From contig CM029118.1 in assembly GCA_016859345.1 (NCBI GenBank), forward strand, positions 31,782,501 through 31,846,500: DNA of 64,000 nt. The letters run 5' to 3'. Source of the stretch: Istiophorus platypterus. Its lineage: Eukaryota > Chordata > Actinopteri > Istiophoriformes > Istiophoridae. Positions 1 to 11,617 of this stretch are shown piece after piece. The position numbers and the translations under genes were made by a program. Within the stretch, counting starts at the first letter, position 1, and every line of letters starts with the position of its first letter. The notes below the pieces were generated by a model. The model was not told where the DNA came from. It did not search any database and was given only the letters and a program-made list of their open reading frames with translations.

Positions 1-318
1 GTCACATCCTTTATTTAATAGCAGCGATACAACAGAAAAATAATCCATTACAAGAAGAAGTTCAACATTTGACTCAAGCAAACAAACTAGGCTGTCACAG
101 TAAAATTTAGAATAGTGTGTGCAACCTATCATCAATCTAACAAACCTGCCATTGAAACCTGGCAGGTAATCTGTAGCTGTAATTATTCCTCTACACCACC
201 ACAGTGGATCTGAAATGAAGCCATCAAGATGTGATTGACGTGTAGACCTTCAGCTGGATTTCAAGGAGGTCTTAATTAATTGAAAAAACTTTATATTAAC
301 TGTTTCGAAGTTACAGCC

Positions 319-321
<3 letters not shown>

Positions 322-349
<28 letters not shown>
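322..349. repeat. (AT)n microsatellite inside the Tc1 left arm
   Basis: Uninterrupted TA dinucleotides, about 14 units. Other copies of this family have only a short TA run here, so this is a secondary expansion. Confidence 0.95.
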
Positions 350-352
<3 letters not shown>

Positions 353-559
353 CTTCATTTTCAGAGGCTCAAAAGCGATTGGACAATTCAATTGACAATA
401 TATCAGTTTCATTCAGTTTCAGCTCTAACCTGTTCCCTTGTTATTTTATGACAAATGAAGCAAATAAATTGTCCAAAGAGTTGTCAATGCAAATGAAGGA
501 GACCATCATTAGGCCAAAAAACAATCAAACCTATCAGATAAATGGCAGAAACTTTAGAA

Positions 560-1355
560 GGGGCCAAATCAATAATTTGGCACATTCTTAAATAGAAGGA
601 AAACACTGGTGGGTTCAGTAACATCAAAAGACCTGGATGACCACAGAAGACGACTAAAGTGGATGATCACATGTTTTCTTTCCTTGGTGAAGAAAAACCC
701 TTCCCATCTATGAATTTTGTATATTCTCTCCAGGAGATAGGCATATCGTTGTTGAGGTCTCAATCAAGAGACGCCTTCTTGAATGTAAATACAGAGGGTT
801 TATTACAAGGTGCAAACCACTGGTAAGACTCAAGAACAGAAAGGCCAGATTAGACTTTGCCTGAAAACATGAAAAAGGCTGTGGACAGATGAAACCAAGA
901 TGAACTTGTACCAGAATGACAGGAAGAGAAGAGTAAGGAGAAGGAAAAGAACGACTCATGATCCAGAGCCACCACATCATCCTTCAGACATGGTGGAGGC
1001 AGTGTTATAGCATGGACATGTATGGCTGCCATTGGAACTGGATCACTGGTATAGAGCTCTACTATCTGCTCAAATTCAGTCATATGCTGCAAAACTGATA
1101 GGAAGGTGCTCCACAGTACAAATGGATATTGACCCAAAAAATATTACAAAAGCAACCCAAGAGCTTCCTGAGGTAAAGATATGGAATAGTCTTCAATGGC
1201 TAAGTCAGTCACCTGACCTCAATCCAACTGAACATGCCTTTTATTTCCTGAAGACCAAAACTGAGGGCAGAAAAACCCACAGACAAGGAGCAATCAAAAG
1301 TGGCTACATTAAAGTCCTGGCAAAGCATCTCAAGGGAAGAAACAGCCTTTGTTGA
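560..1355 (+). pseudogene. Tc1-like transposase remnant
   Basis: Tc1 transposases bind the inverted ends through a helix-turn-helix N-terminal half and cut and join DNA through a DDE/D catalytic half. In the plus-strand translation the third catalytic block is clear at 1203-1235, reading SQSPDLNPTEH, which contains the family's PDLNPxE signature. Upstream, 650-703 matches the part encoding the middle of the protein. Multiple stops and frameshifts separate the blocks, and the longest open piece (1032-1355, 107 codons) covers only the C-terminal third. The first catalytic Asp region cannot be read in frame. No functional protein is expected. Confidence 0.8.
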
Positions 1356-1675
1356 TGTCCATGGGTTCCAGACTTCAGGCAGCCATTGACTGCAAAGGGG
1401 TTTCATCCAAATATTAAAAATAATCCTTATATTAATAATTTTGTTGTTTAGGTAACTTATGTATAAAAATATACATATATATTTCTAAATATTTCTAAGC
1501 ATATGTATATTTCTAAATGGTTAATGTAAAAATTTTTTGTAACCCCTTGAATTAAAGCTGAAAGTCTAAACTTCACTCACATCTTGATTTGTTCACTTTG
1601 AATCCGTTGTGCTTGTGTACAGAGGCAGAATTAAAAAATAATATCACTGTCCAAAGAGTAATGGAACTTAGCATA

Positions 1676-4079
1676 TATTTTTAATGAATGAATGAAGCTA
1701 CATTTATTAAGAGCAGGGGAGTCACCAAGACATGGATGGGGTGGATGGTGGGTGCAAAAAGTGCACAACAACCTAGATGAGCATTCACATCCCATGTGGG
1801 GTTTAGACAGAAAAAGCACTTTGGTTAAGGTTTCAGAAAGATGGTGGTTTTAGTTACATATAAATAAACAGGTTGTGTCTGAACTTTTTCTGTATTAAAC
1901 CAGACAAGGATCTTTCCCTGAAATTAACCAAGTGCTGTGAGCTGTAGCAGAGCACCCAAGAAACCCTTGCCTCTTTCAAGGCACCTTATGCAGCAAAAAA
2001 CAACAGCAGGGCACTGGGGCCTGTTTGTATGATCATTTATTCCACCAGTACCCTGTTAATAGGGCCCCTGCTGCCCTGAGTCGATATGGCTGCCAGTGTC
2101 ATGTAAATAAAAAAGAAGTCCAGATCTGAACATTTTTCAAATCAGTTTGAATCAGTTTCAGGGTCCTGCTATTGTACATGGTTCCTTACTGTCACACTGC
2201 CGTGGCTTTACTGGGACATTTAACCAGAGTTGCAAAGTGGGAGGAGTTATTTCAGATGCCCCTGGTTCCTGAAATAAAAGTCCCTTTCATTTGTCCCATA
2301 GACAATGTTAATAACTCACAGTTGGGGTTCTCTTGCAAATTGGACATGAATCTCTCCAGGTTCCCTTATAAGTCCAAAACATGAACAATTATATTTTAAA
2401 AAATTCTGGTTCTTTGGTAATAAGTTGAAGGTACAAGCATGAGTACATAAAAATTTGGGGGGGTGAAGTAAACTTTGTCTCTCTAAGCACATTTTTGCAA
2501 GAACCATTCAATCACAGACCTTAAAATTCTATGTGAGTCATCAACAGTTACTGAGACCTAAACATTGAGAAAACCTCAAATCCATTCACTTTTAATTTAA
2601 GGGTCAACCTTGGGTGAACCTAGGAACTATGGCCCTGAATTTTGTTAACAACTTCAACAATGCAGTGTTTTGAATTTGCCAGGGGACCGATTCGCAGGTG
2701 TGAAAGTAAGCCAGTACAGTCCAGTACTGTGTGATGCCACTGAATCTCTTAGTGGTACACAGTGGTTGTATGCATAGAGGGGAGAGCAGTTGCCTGCCAA
2801 AACCCACATTTAAAATCAGTCATCATTGCACTTTCAGCAAGAAAACACGCAAGCTAACGTTATGTCATCTTAAACAACACTTTGTCTCCTCATTAATTGC
2901 TTCTAAGTCATTCCAAATTGCTTCAGAGCCGTCCATGCTGTTTTCTGGAGGGAGGGAGCCAAGCTGCCTTGTACCAGCAAGAATTTAAAACTGCTTTCAC
3001 CCCTGTTGATTTGTGCATCTCACTGGATTCTTCTCTGTGGCAACCGCAGCTGAGGCTCGTGTGTATTCTAGAATTGAGACATGTATGTCAAAATGACGAA
3101 CAAAATGTGATTTCTAAGAGACAAAGTTGAAATAACTGAAAGTGCTGGTCAACATAAACCTATATGCATGTTATGCTACCCAGGATAGTCATGTGTTTCT
3201 GTGTTAAGCTGGTCTCAGTATATTGTTTAGAGACCAAATTGAAATGGGAATACAGAATGGGGGAAAAACACTTGCTGACAAACCTGCTGACAACCAGACT
3301 TTGTGGGCTGTAAACTTAAAAAATAGCCACAGAACTGAACTCACCCAAGTAATGCAACATCCTCTTTCTAGGCAGGAAGCAATAGTAGACATTCAGGACG
3401 GTAAGTCTTTCTATGGCCTGCCATACTCTCAGCGTTTATTATGTGTAAAGGTGGAAGCAAAACTCCTAAATTTTCACACAGTCCAAAATATGAAATTAAA
3501 CATTTCACACCCTTTGGAATAGTCTCAATTTGGCACAACTCTGCATCTCCACCTGCATCAGTGGCCAATAATAAATCTGACCCATCTCCTGGCCAACACA
3601 TGTCTCTGCTTGTCCTACAACCATTTCCTACACACACCCCCGTCCAGCAAACTGATGCTTACAGCGTTTAAATGTAGAATGTATCAGAGGTGGAGAATTG
3701 AAATGAATAATGAATATCACTATTAGTAAAAATGTAAATACTGAAGACAAGTTCGCAGTGCCTCATAAATGTGCTTTAGTTGATACACTTTTTTACTTAT
3801 ACCTCTGTCGCGCATTTATTGAGCACAAATGCATTGTTATTTTCGAATTATATGATATTGCATTTTGCTGACTAAAGGTGTTGAGATCATACTCACTGAC
3901 ACATACTCACTCCCCTTGACTGATGAAAAACACTTGATATGAACAGTTAAGTGGAATTAGCCAAAGCCTTGTGCAAAATGCCAGTTTTTTAGAGTGGCAT
4001 ATGTGTAAGCTAATGCGTATCCAGGTCAGGTGGCCAAATTGAGGCCTGTCCTGAACTGTCAGTCTGATGTCCATCTCCT
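1676..4079. other. No recognisable feature (about 2.4 kb)
   Basis: Unique-looking sequence. Short open frames occur on both strands (for example 3223-3522 plus and 3368-3637 minus, which overlap each other) but have no recognisable motif. A perfect donor-like GTAAGT lies at about 3401 inside the plus frame, without a good upstream acceptor, so no exon is called. Confidence 0.5.
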
Positions 4080-4420
4080 CATTCACCTGCTAATAGGATC
4101 AAAAGCAGGAGGGTCAAGGCCGGGCAGCCAGCGGGGCGTAGGCTAATACTGAACGCGCGCCACCCTCACCCATCTGCCCCAGATGGACTGCCAAACTTTA
4201 TTAGGTATATGACTCACTACTTTATGTGAGTGTGATGGTGTGTGTGTGTGTGTGTGCGTGTGTGTGTGTATGTGTTTGTGGACGGTGGGTGTTAATCGTA
4301 ATTACCCGATGAACCATCCATAGTAAATTTTCCATTGTTCGCTCTTAACTTTCAAGATGACACATCCACATAGATTATCCCCCCTCATAGCCAATAATCT
4401 ATACACTGGTCAGGGTGGCT
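4080..4420. promoter_or_regulatory. Candidate conserved non-coding/regulatory block
   Basis: This block stands out from its AT-rich surroundings. 4118-4195 is GC-rich with CpG-containing stretches (GGGGCGTAGG, GAACGCGCGCCACC) and CATCTG E-box-like sites. After a GT microsatellite, about 4293-4310 has homeodomain-type cores (TTAATCGTAATTACCC). No open frame spans it. Regulatory function is an inference from composition and motif clustering only. Confidence 0.3.
4238..4279. repeat. (GT)n microsatellite, imperfect
   Basis: GT dinucleotides with single interruptions (GCG, GTATG, GTTTG). Confidence 0.9.
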
Positions 4421-5143
4421 GGATGACCGATGAACTAGTGACCATTGTGGAAACCCTTTTTCTGATTAAATCTGAAGTTGCCAGTTATAATCACATAGGT
4501 TCATGACAAATTTTCTCTCATTCCATTTTTCTGTTTTTTTATAGGTTTTGCATCATACATAACCGTTATGGGCATATTTTTAATTCCTGTGATCTGTTTT
4601 TGCACTAACTGAAGTCAAGCCTTCAAATTGTCCAATTTCTTTTAAATTGAAAATCCATTAGGTTCCCAAAAGTGATCGCCAGCTTCATTTTGAACTGCTG
4701 AACTGGATATCAGAGTGGTTCACATTACACTGCCATTAAATTACATTACATTTTCAGGAGATCATAAGTTCATATCAACAAGTCTTGTCCTCCAAGTAGT
4801 TTTGTGAAGAAAGTTGAAAACACGCTGTTATCTCCTCCTTTCCTTAACAAAACTAGTGAAAGAACAAGTTCTCAGATCCTTTACTAAGTGAAGCTAAAGT
4901 ATGGAAAAAATGAAAAAAGGGTTCTGTAGTTTATACATTTTACCAATAAACTCTTACTGACGCACTGATGTGTAAGCAGCTTTTTATCTTTGTGGTTGGT
5001 TGAGGTGGAGATCATTTAAAAATTTTAAATACAGCAACAACTAATTATCATCTGCATTATTATTTGCATTATCTTGATCAATCAATTCATTCTTTGGTTT
5101 GTGAAAGCTTAAAAAAGTTGCTCAGTTGGGCAGGAAGACCAGA
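4421..5143. other. No recognisable feature
   Basis: AT-rich sequence without an open frame of note, known repeat motif or obvious internal symmetry. Confidence 0.5.
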
Positions 5144-5820
5144 GGGCTGTTTCACAAAACATGGACAGCAGATTAAGCCAGGACTTTTCAGATATCCTGT
5201 CTGATTTTAGTCAGGACTCAGTTTCAGGAAAACATAGGCACATAAGTTACAATGGAGATTTATTCTGTACAGCTAGCCTAGTCCAGACCAGGCTAACAGC
5301 CAGGCTTGGTTAATCTGTTTGGGTTAAGGCAAACACCGATTGGTGGCGTCTGACGCACGTCAAAAGATGTCAGAGTTCTTTTTAATGGAGGAGTTTAGAA
5401 CATGGAGTATAAGGTCCATAGAAATGGCTGAGTCTTAAATTACATCCACTTAACAATCTAAAGCTATGCTGTTGATGTAGCAAGTAGTTAACTAATGAGA
5501 CCAATGACTTAATGGCAAATTAATATATAACTAGCATTGTTAATTATCCCATAGGATCCCATGGTGACACAGGTTTCAAAAACCCAAATGGTGGTGCATT
5601 ACTTGGCCATTTCAATTTTTTTCAATGTTTCCCATAATTTTCTTTTAAGGAAACACTGATTTGCTTTAAACTAGTGCACAAATAATTTCTTGTTTCACTT
5701 GATTACAAGGAAGTGAAGCATATTATTTGCAAGAAAGGAAAACATAGCCGGTATTATAAAACAGAAAAGATGTGGCAGACAATAGCATCCTGGCTTAGCC
5801 TTTGTGAAATGTAAAAAGCC
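5144..5820. mobile_element. MITE-like non-autonomous DNA transposon
   Basis: The left end begins GGGCTGTTTCACAAAAC and continues through AGATTAAGCCAGGA. The right end, about 5785-5820, reads in reverse complement as a related series (TTTCACAAAGGCTAAGCCAGGA). These are imperfect terminal inverted repeats about 670 bp apart. A second sequence with the same end, in opposite orientation, lies at 15576-15743, which confirms a repeat family. No transposase is encoded. The superfamily is uncertain; PIF/Harbinger-like is possible but not shown. Confidence 0.6.
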
Positions 5821-5884
5821 AGGTGACCAGGCTATGTCATTTTTGTAATTTTCCGTCATCTGGAATTTTTGTTTTTTTTTAAAT

Positions 5885-6170
5885 AGCCCCCAGCTCTAGG
5901 AACAGTCTTGGTTGTTCCACACATATTCCATTTCACATTTATTGAGGTGACTGTGCTCCTAGGAACACTCAAAACTTCAGAAATAGATTTATACCTTTGC
6001 TCTGATCTATCCCTCCCCAGTTTTCTCGCAGAGGTCTAGAGAGTTTTCTGACATGCAGGATGAATTGTGGGGCGTTATATACAGAGGTGTGTGCCTTCCT
6101 AAACTGTGTCCAATCACTTTTTTTTGACACAGATTGACTTCAATCAAGATCTAAACACATCTGTAGTCCA
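5885..6170 (-). mobile_element. Tc1-like transposon, internal 5' fragment
   Basis: The text running through 5960-6160 (GCAGAGGTCTAGAGAGTTTT, then ATATACAGAGGTGTGTGCCT, then TGACTTCAATCAAGATCT) matches, as remembered, the minus-strand reading of the leader and first transposase codons of a common fish Tc1 family. That family differs from the copies at 0.2 and 25.4 kb. No inverted ends are present, so this is an internal scrap next to the right end of the MITE-like element. Confidence 0.6.
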
Positions 6171-6371
6171 ATTAAAAGAGATAAAAAAGATAGTGATACT
6201 AGGTAATAGAAATAAAGCCATGAATTCTTTTGAAAGGAAGATCATAAAAGGTTATGTTTACATTTTCAGTTATGAATATCCATCAGATTTTGAACACCTT
6301 CTGAGTCCACATGGTTTTTCAAACAGATTCTTCAGGTGCAGTCGCCTTCATTTAGATAACATGTTTCAACT

Positions 6372-6393
6372 GTAAGCCAACTGTGTGGCTTAC
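6372..6393. repeat. Perfect 8-bp inverted repeat, 6-nt loop
   Basis: GTAAGCCA at 6372-6379 pairs with TGGCTTAC at 6386-6393. It is short enough to be chance and carries no terminator-like T run. Confidence 0.5.
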
Positions 6394-6399
6394 CTGAAC

Positions 6400-7897
6400 A
6401 GACTCCACTTCCCAGCTGTGTCTATTGTGTCTCCACGTCCCCAAGTCTGAGCATTAGAGCTAATGAGTAAAATGTTTTCTAACCAATGGGGATAACGGCA
6501 AAGTTGCTGTTTCCATTAGGTAATGGTAAGATTATGCTGTTACTTCATACAGTTGTATAGTCTAGTAAATGAGAACTGACACTGTCACTGGCCTGACCAC
6601 ACCAGTGAGTTTTTAGTTGAATTGTCATCGTGATAAGCATCAAAAACAAGAAAGCAAGTTTTTTCCTCTGGGTCTGATGTGCAACTTAGGTCTGAATAAT
6701 GTAAAAAAAAAACCCAAAACAAAAAAAGAATTTCCTTTAAGTTTTAGATAAAACTCCCATATTTTCCACTTTCACCACAGCAGAAGGGAATTGTGAGTTG
6801 TGAGTCATTCATTCTCATTGTTCAGTTATTTTTATCCTTGCATTGATGTTCATTTTGGATTTGCAGTTCACTGTTTGCATGTTTCAAAACTCATATCACT
6901 ATCAGTAAGACAATGGTCACAGGAAACACTGTCTATGTTGTTTAGAGGCAACTCCTATAATAATGACAATGTATTGTAATGAAACAATATACAGCAGAGT
7001 AGGCTATTTCTGCTGTTACTGACAGTACTATTCACTGTTTCTGATTAAAACAGATGCTGTCCTGTGTAGCTTTGTCATTTGTGAGACGTCAGAAATTGCA
7101 ATTTCACTATAACTTTCAGCATTATTTATTTTTGATTTTTAGCATTTTTATATTATCGGTATATGGTAATATGGCAAATGTTGTTATGCTTTATATTTAT
7201 GGTAATATAAGTTTAAACAAATTATGAGGTGAGAATAAATTATTTAATTTTGTTATTTATAATTTCTAAGAGAACTGTTTACAATATCATCTTTGTCTTT
7301 TTTTCTAATGGTTATATATTATAGTAATCTTCTGCTGCTCCTTCACCATATGGAAGCAGAGGAACAAGTCTGGCAGATTGGATGTGTACAAGCTTGTTAT
7401 AGAATTAACTATAAAACAATGGCTCCTATAGAATTAGTGATACACGCCCTGCTGACACAGGAGAACACACAATGATACAATATGCTCATGCACTTTAATC
7501 ATCGGAAACACAATCAGGAATCCATCAGATTGCATTAATACCTTACCCCAGGAAGATTAAAGTTGTTGATCTAAAGAACAAATCAAAGGACACACAGGAC
7601 ACAGATTTTTTAATTAGTTGTATCAGAGGATGAAAAAAGTGGGGCTGGATGATCTGGCTCTAGGTGATGTAATTATTCTCTACAGTCAAGCCTGGGGCCA
7701 CAGATGCTGGACATATTGATTATAACATATTTATTAACCAACTCTGTTGGAGTAAGCATACACACATTTTTGTAACTTTATTTAACTATGAGAGGTAGGT
7801 CACTGAGATTACAGTGAGAGAGAATGCTGGCCAAGAGAGCAGCAGGACAGACCAAAAATTTGTATTTAAATAGACAAAATATGAAGAGAATAACTGA
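6400..7897. other. Mostly featureless; possible MITE end before the tandem array
   Basis: No gene seen. At about 7768-7800 a motif TTTGTAACTTTATTTAAC followed by GAGAGGTAGGTCA resembles the start of fish MITE families that carry TTTATTTAACCAGGTAGG-like ends. It may be the edge of the element whose inside was amplified into the array. Confidence 0.4.
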
Positions 7898-9970
7898 GTC
7901 AAACTGACTTAATCAGAGGGATAATGTCAAATTTATAGAATGACAACAGTCAATACACTGTTTCAAGGGATGCAGAATAAGGTACTGTGTATAGGACTAA
8001 ATTTGAATATATAAGATGGATAATGATATAAAACAAATTGCACTAATGTATAAAAATAACAGTCAATAAAATTTCAACCAACTAAAATATTCTAGAAACA
8101 CTCACAGCAACATAGGACTTGACTCAATATCAGTGCTTAAAAGTGTGTAAAGAGAAGACAGATTCCTGAAGTTTAATGTCCAACTGAAGTTCACAAGGAG
8201 AAGCATACATAAAAGTCAAACTGACTTAATCAGAGGGATAATGTCAAATTTATAGAATGACAACAGTCAATACACTGTTTCAAGGGATGCAGAATAAGGT
8301 ACTGTGTATAGGACTAAATTTGAATATATAAGATGGATAATGATATAAAACAAATTGCACTAATGTATAAAAATAACAGTCAATAAAATTTCAACCAACT
8401 AAAATATTCTAGAAACACTCACAGCAACATAGGACTTGACTCAATATCAGTGCTAAAAGTGTGTAAAGAGAAGACAGATTCCTGAAGTTTAATGTCCAAC
8501 TGAAGTTCACAAGGAGAAGCATACATAAAAATCAAACTGACTTAATCAGAGGGATAATGTCAAATTTATAGAATGACAACAGTCATTACACTGTTTAAAG
8601 GGATGCAGAATAAGGTACTGTGTATAGGACTAAATTTGAATATATAAGATGGATAATGATATAAAACAAATTGCACTAATGTATAAAAATAACAGTCAAT
8701 AAAATTTCAACCAACTAAAATATTCTAGAAACACTCACAGCAACATAGGACTTGACTCAATATCAGTGCTTAAAAGTGTGTAAAGAGAAGACAGATTCCT
8801 GAAGTTTAATGTCCAACTGAAGTTCACAAGGAGAAGCATACATAAAAGTCAAACTGACTTAATCAGAGGGATAATGTCAAATTTATAGAATGACAACAGT
8901 CAATACACTGTTTCAAGGGATGCAGAATAAGGTACTGTGTATAGGACTAAATTTGAATATATAAGATGGATAATGATATAAAACAAATTGCACTAATGTA
9001 TAAAAATAACAGTCAATAAAATTTCAACCAACTAAAATATTCTAGAAACACTCACAGCAACATAGGACTTGACTCAATATCAGTGCTTAAAAGTGTGTAA
9101 AGAGAAGACAGATTCCTGAAGTTTAATGTCCAACTGAAGTTCACAAGGAGAAGCATACATAAAAATCAAACTGACTTAATCAGAGGGATAATGTCAAATT
9201 TATAGAATGACAACAGTCAATACACTGTTTCAAGGGATGCAGAATAAGGTACTGTGTATAGGACTAAATTTGAATATATAAGATGGATAATGATATAAAA
9301 CAAATTGCACTAATGTATAAAAATAACAGTCAATAAAATTTCAACCAACTAAAATATTCTAGAAACACTCACAGCAACATAGGACTTGACTCAATATCAG
9401 TGCTTAAAAGTGTGTAAAGAGAAGACAGATTCCTGAAGTTTAATGTCCAACTGAAGTTCACAAGGAGAAGCATACATAAAAATCAAACTGACTTAATCAG
9501 AGGGATAATGTCAAATTTATAGAATGACAACAGTCAATACACTGTTTCAAGGGATGCAGAATAAGGTACTGTGTATAGGACTAAATTTGAATATATAAGA
9601 TGGATAATGATATAAAACAAATTGCACTAATGTATAAAAATAACAGTCAATAAAATTTTTCAACACTAAAAAAAATTATTCTAACAACACAACACACATA
9701 CTGACTCTCAATCAGTGTGCTTAAAAGTGTAAAGAGAAGAAAGACATTTCTGAAGTTTTAATGTCCTGAAGTTCACAAGGAAGAGATACATAAAAAAAAA
9801 AAAAACTTCAATCAGAGGGATATGACTGTGTATAGGACTAAATTTGAATATATAAGATGGATAATGATATAAAACAAATTGCACTAATGTATAAAAATAA
9901 CAGTCAATAAAAGACAGATTCCTGAAGTTTAATGTCCAACTGAAGTTCACAAGGAGAAGCATACATAAAA
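7898..9970. repeat. Tandem array of a 317-bp unit, about 6 copies plus partial
   Basis: The phrase TCAAACTGACTTAATCAGAG recurs at steps of 316-317 bp. Unit starts are 7898, 8215, 8531, 8848, 9165 and 9482. Units one to five are almost identical; visible differences include a G/A alternation at the unit's first base, one T missing in unit two (TGCTAAAAG for TGCTTAAAAG), and ATTACACTGTTTAAAGG in unit three. Unit six is clean only in its first half. After it comes a disturbed stretch, then a partial seventh unit lacking internal segments, ending at AAGCATACATAAAA (9957-9970). The unit is AT-rich and non-coding. Near identity implies recent amplification or ongoing homogenisation. Confidence 0.95.
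9650..9832. repeat. Disturbed segment of the tandem array
   Basis: This is recognisably the second half of unit six and the start of unit seven, but with many small insertions and deletions. Examples are a run of 14 A replacing AAAAGTC, AAAAAAAATTATTC for AAAATATTC, and GGAAGAGATACAT for GGAGAAGCATACAT. The sequence is clean again on both sides. Confidence 0.75.
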
Positions 9971-11246
9971 GATCTTCTTGTTCACTAAGTACACCATTTA
10001 GGCACAGAAAGGAGATAGAGATTCTTAGCTCACAAACAACTGTCCCTAGCCTTATTTTGAATAATAAAACTGTAGAAATAAGGAGTATGAAAAATGATAT
10101 ATATCAGACATGAACAGAACATTTGTTAACAATTTATAGATTATTTCCCTTGACCAAATTGATTTTACAACACTGTTTCACAGCATTACTAAGTGAATAA
10201 TTAGAAGTTTGTGATGCTTTTTCTCTGACTGATCAACCAAATCAGAGTGTCGTGTTGGTCTCTACCAGGTAACATTTCTATGATGCAAAAGAATCAGGTT
10301 GATTCTGTTATATAGTTTATTTGGGATGAAAACCTGAGCATGAACAGTAGATACCAACAGAATCTCTACTCAGTAAAAGAAATATCTGAGGAAAAGGACA
10401 TCCCAGGACCAGACAGTTTTTGGCTAACAAGGGAAATAAGTTCCATGATTGAGGTGAATTTATCGCACCAATGATCACTAAACACTAACTGCTGTTTAAC
10501 AGCGGCCGCTGAAGCCAGAAGTGGTACTGATAGAACAACAGCAAAATAAATTTCAATTTATTTCCTAAGATTTTCTTTAGTCAGTCTTCACATCACACAT
10601 TTTTTGGCATCTTACATATTCAGAATTTCTGACAGCCACAAAAAATTCTACTTGGTAAAAATACTGCTGCAAAGCCTCTAACGCAATACAGTGGAATCAG
10701 CAGGGTTTGAATTAGGTTGCACTTGCTAACAAAGCAATTCAACTTTTAATTTGTAGGAAGAAGAGTGTGTTCCTTCAAAAGTGACAGTCATTTTAAATAG
10801 CAAGCTAAAATAAAAAAATGACCACAGGAATTAGCATGTACAGTAGTAGTGACACCGATTGCTGCAGTGGTTGGGTGATCTTGAGATCAAAACTGAATTC
10901 TGTCTTTAGCTCAAGTATTTCTAAGTGTTATTTGTCATTTGATATGTGTTAATAGTTTCCCAAAACTTTTAATTTTATCTTGGGATATTAAACACTGTTT
11001 TTTCATTCAAATTTATCATCATCTTAATTACTAGTCTTCAACTATAGAGAAGAAATTGAAATGCATACATACCTCAAATTAAATATCTTAGATACTAATA
11101 GACCAAAAACAACATGTGCAAATTCATTACATATGTAATGCTGTTTGTGCTTTTTCTTCTTTGCTACCATAGTTTTTCTTGACCTTTTGGCAGCGCTAGC
11201 TATTCATCCTCTAATGTTGGACAGAAAGCAGACTGGATGCTATAGT
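9971..11246. other. No recognisable feature
   Basis: AT-rich sequence. A short open frame at 11145-11345 runs into the L2 end and is not a gene. Confidence 0.5.
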
Positions 11247-11617
11247 TCAATTCAATTCAACTTTATTCATACAACACCATATCATAACAGACGTTATCTC
11301 AGGGCACTTTTCATACAGTGCAGGTCTAGACCAGACTCTTTATAGTTATTATTTACAGAGACCCAACATTTCCCCCATGTACAGCACTTGTTGATAGCAG
11401 CAACAAAAAACTCACTTTAACAGGTAGAAACATAGAACAGATCCTGGCTCATGGTGGTGGTGGTGGTGGTGGTGGGGGGGGGTCCTGCCTTGACCGGCTG
11501 GGTTGGGAGGGAAAGAGGGAGAGAGAGAGGGAGGGAGAGACAAGGGAGGGAGGAGAGAGAGCATAGCACAGTAATGGGACTAATAGTTATATATGCTATA
11601 GTTATACTATAGTGACT
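11247..11617 (-). mobile_element. L2-type LINE, 5'-truncated 3' end
   Basis: On the plus strand it begins with TTCAATTCAATTCAACTTTA, the reverse complement of the AATTGAATTGAA tail typical of fish L2 elements, and continues through TCAGGGCACTTTTCATACAG and AGACCAGACTCTTTATAG. The same 3' text occurs at 41821, at 56812 and, inverted, at 58440-58550. Only about 370 bp remain, which is normal for incomplete reverse transcription. It includes a (GTG)n run at 11453-11475 and a GA-rich run at 11505-11560. Confidence 0.85.

Larger units (their letters stand above)
181..1673 (+). mobile_element. Tc1-like DNA transposon, decayed, with long inverted ends
   Basis: The ends are inverted repeats. About 181-270 (CTCTACACCACCACAGTGGA, then a TCAAGATGTGATTGA core) is the reverse complement of about 1555-1640, which ends in the Tc1-type terminus CACTGTCCAAAGAGTAATGG near 1650-1665. 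A TA follows at 1674-1675, the expected Tc1 target. The subterminal text around 353-395 (TTCATTTTCAGAGGCTCAAA) is also typical of this fish family. The outermost ~50 bp of the left end have been replaced, so the left boundary is approximate. The transposase reads on the plus strand and is broken. A second, rearranged copy of the same family lies near 25.4-26.2 kb. Confidence 0.85.

Noticed and set aside
3223..3671. Overlapping frames with a GTAAGT donor at about 3401
   Set aside because: No convincing acceptor, no recognisable protein and an overlapping frame on the other strand; likely chance.
6372..6393. Hairpin as terminator or microRNA precursor
   Set aside because: An 8-bp stem is too short, and no U tract or extended pairing is present.
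7898..9970. CRISPR-like array
   Set aside because: Units are 317 bp directly adjoining, with no spacers; eukaryotic satellite-type repeat.
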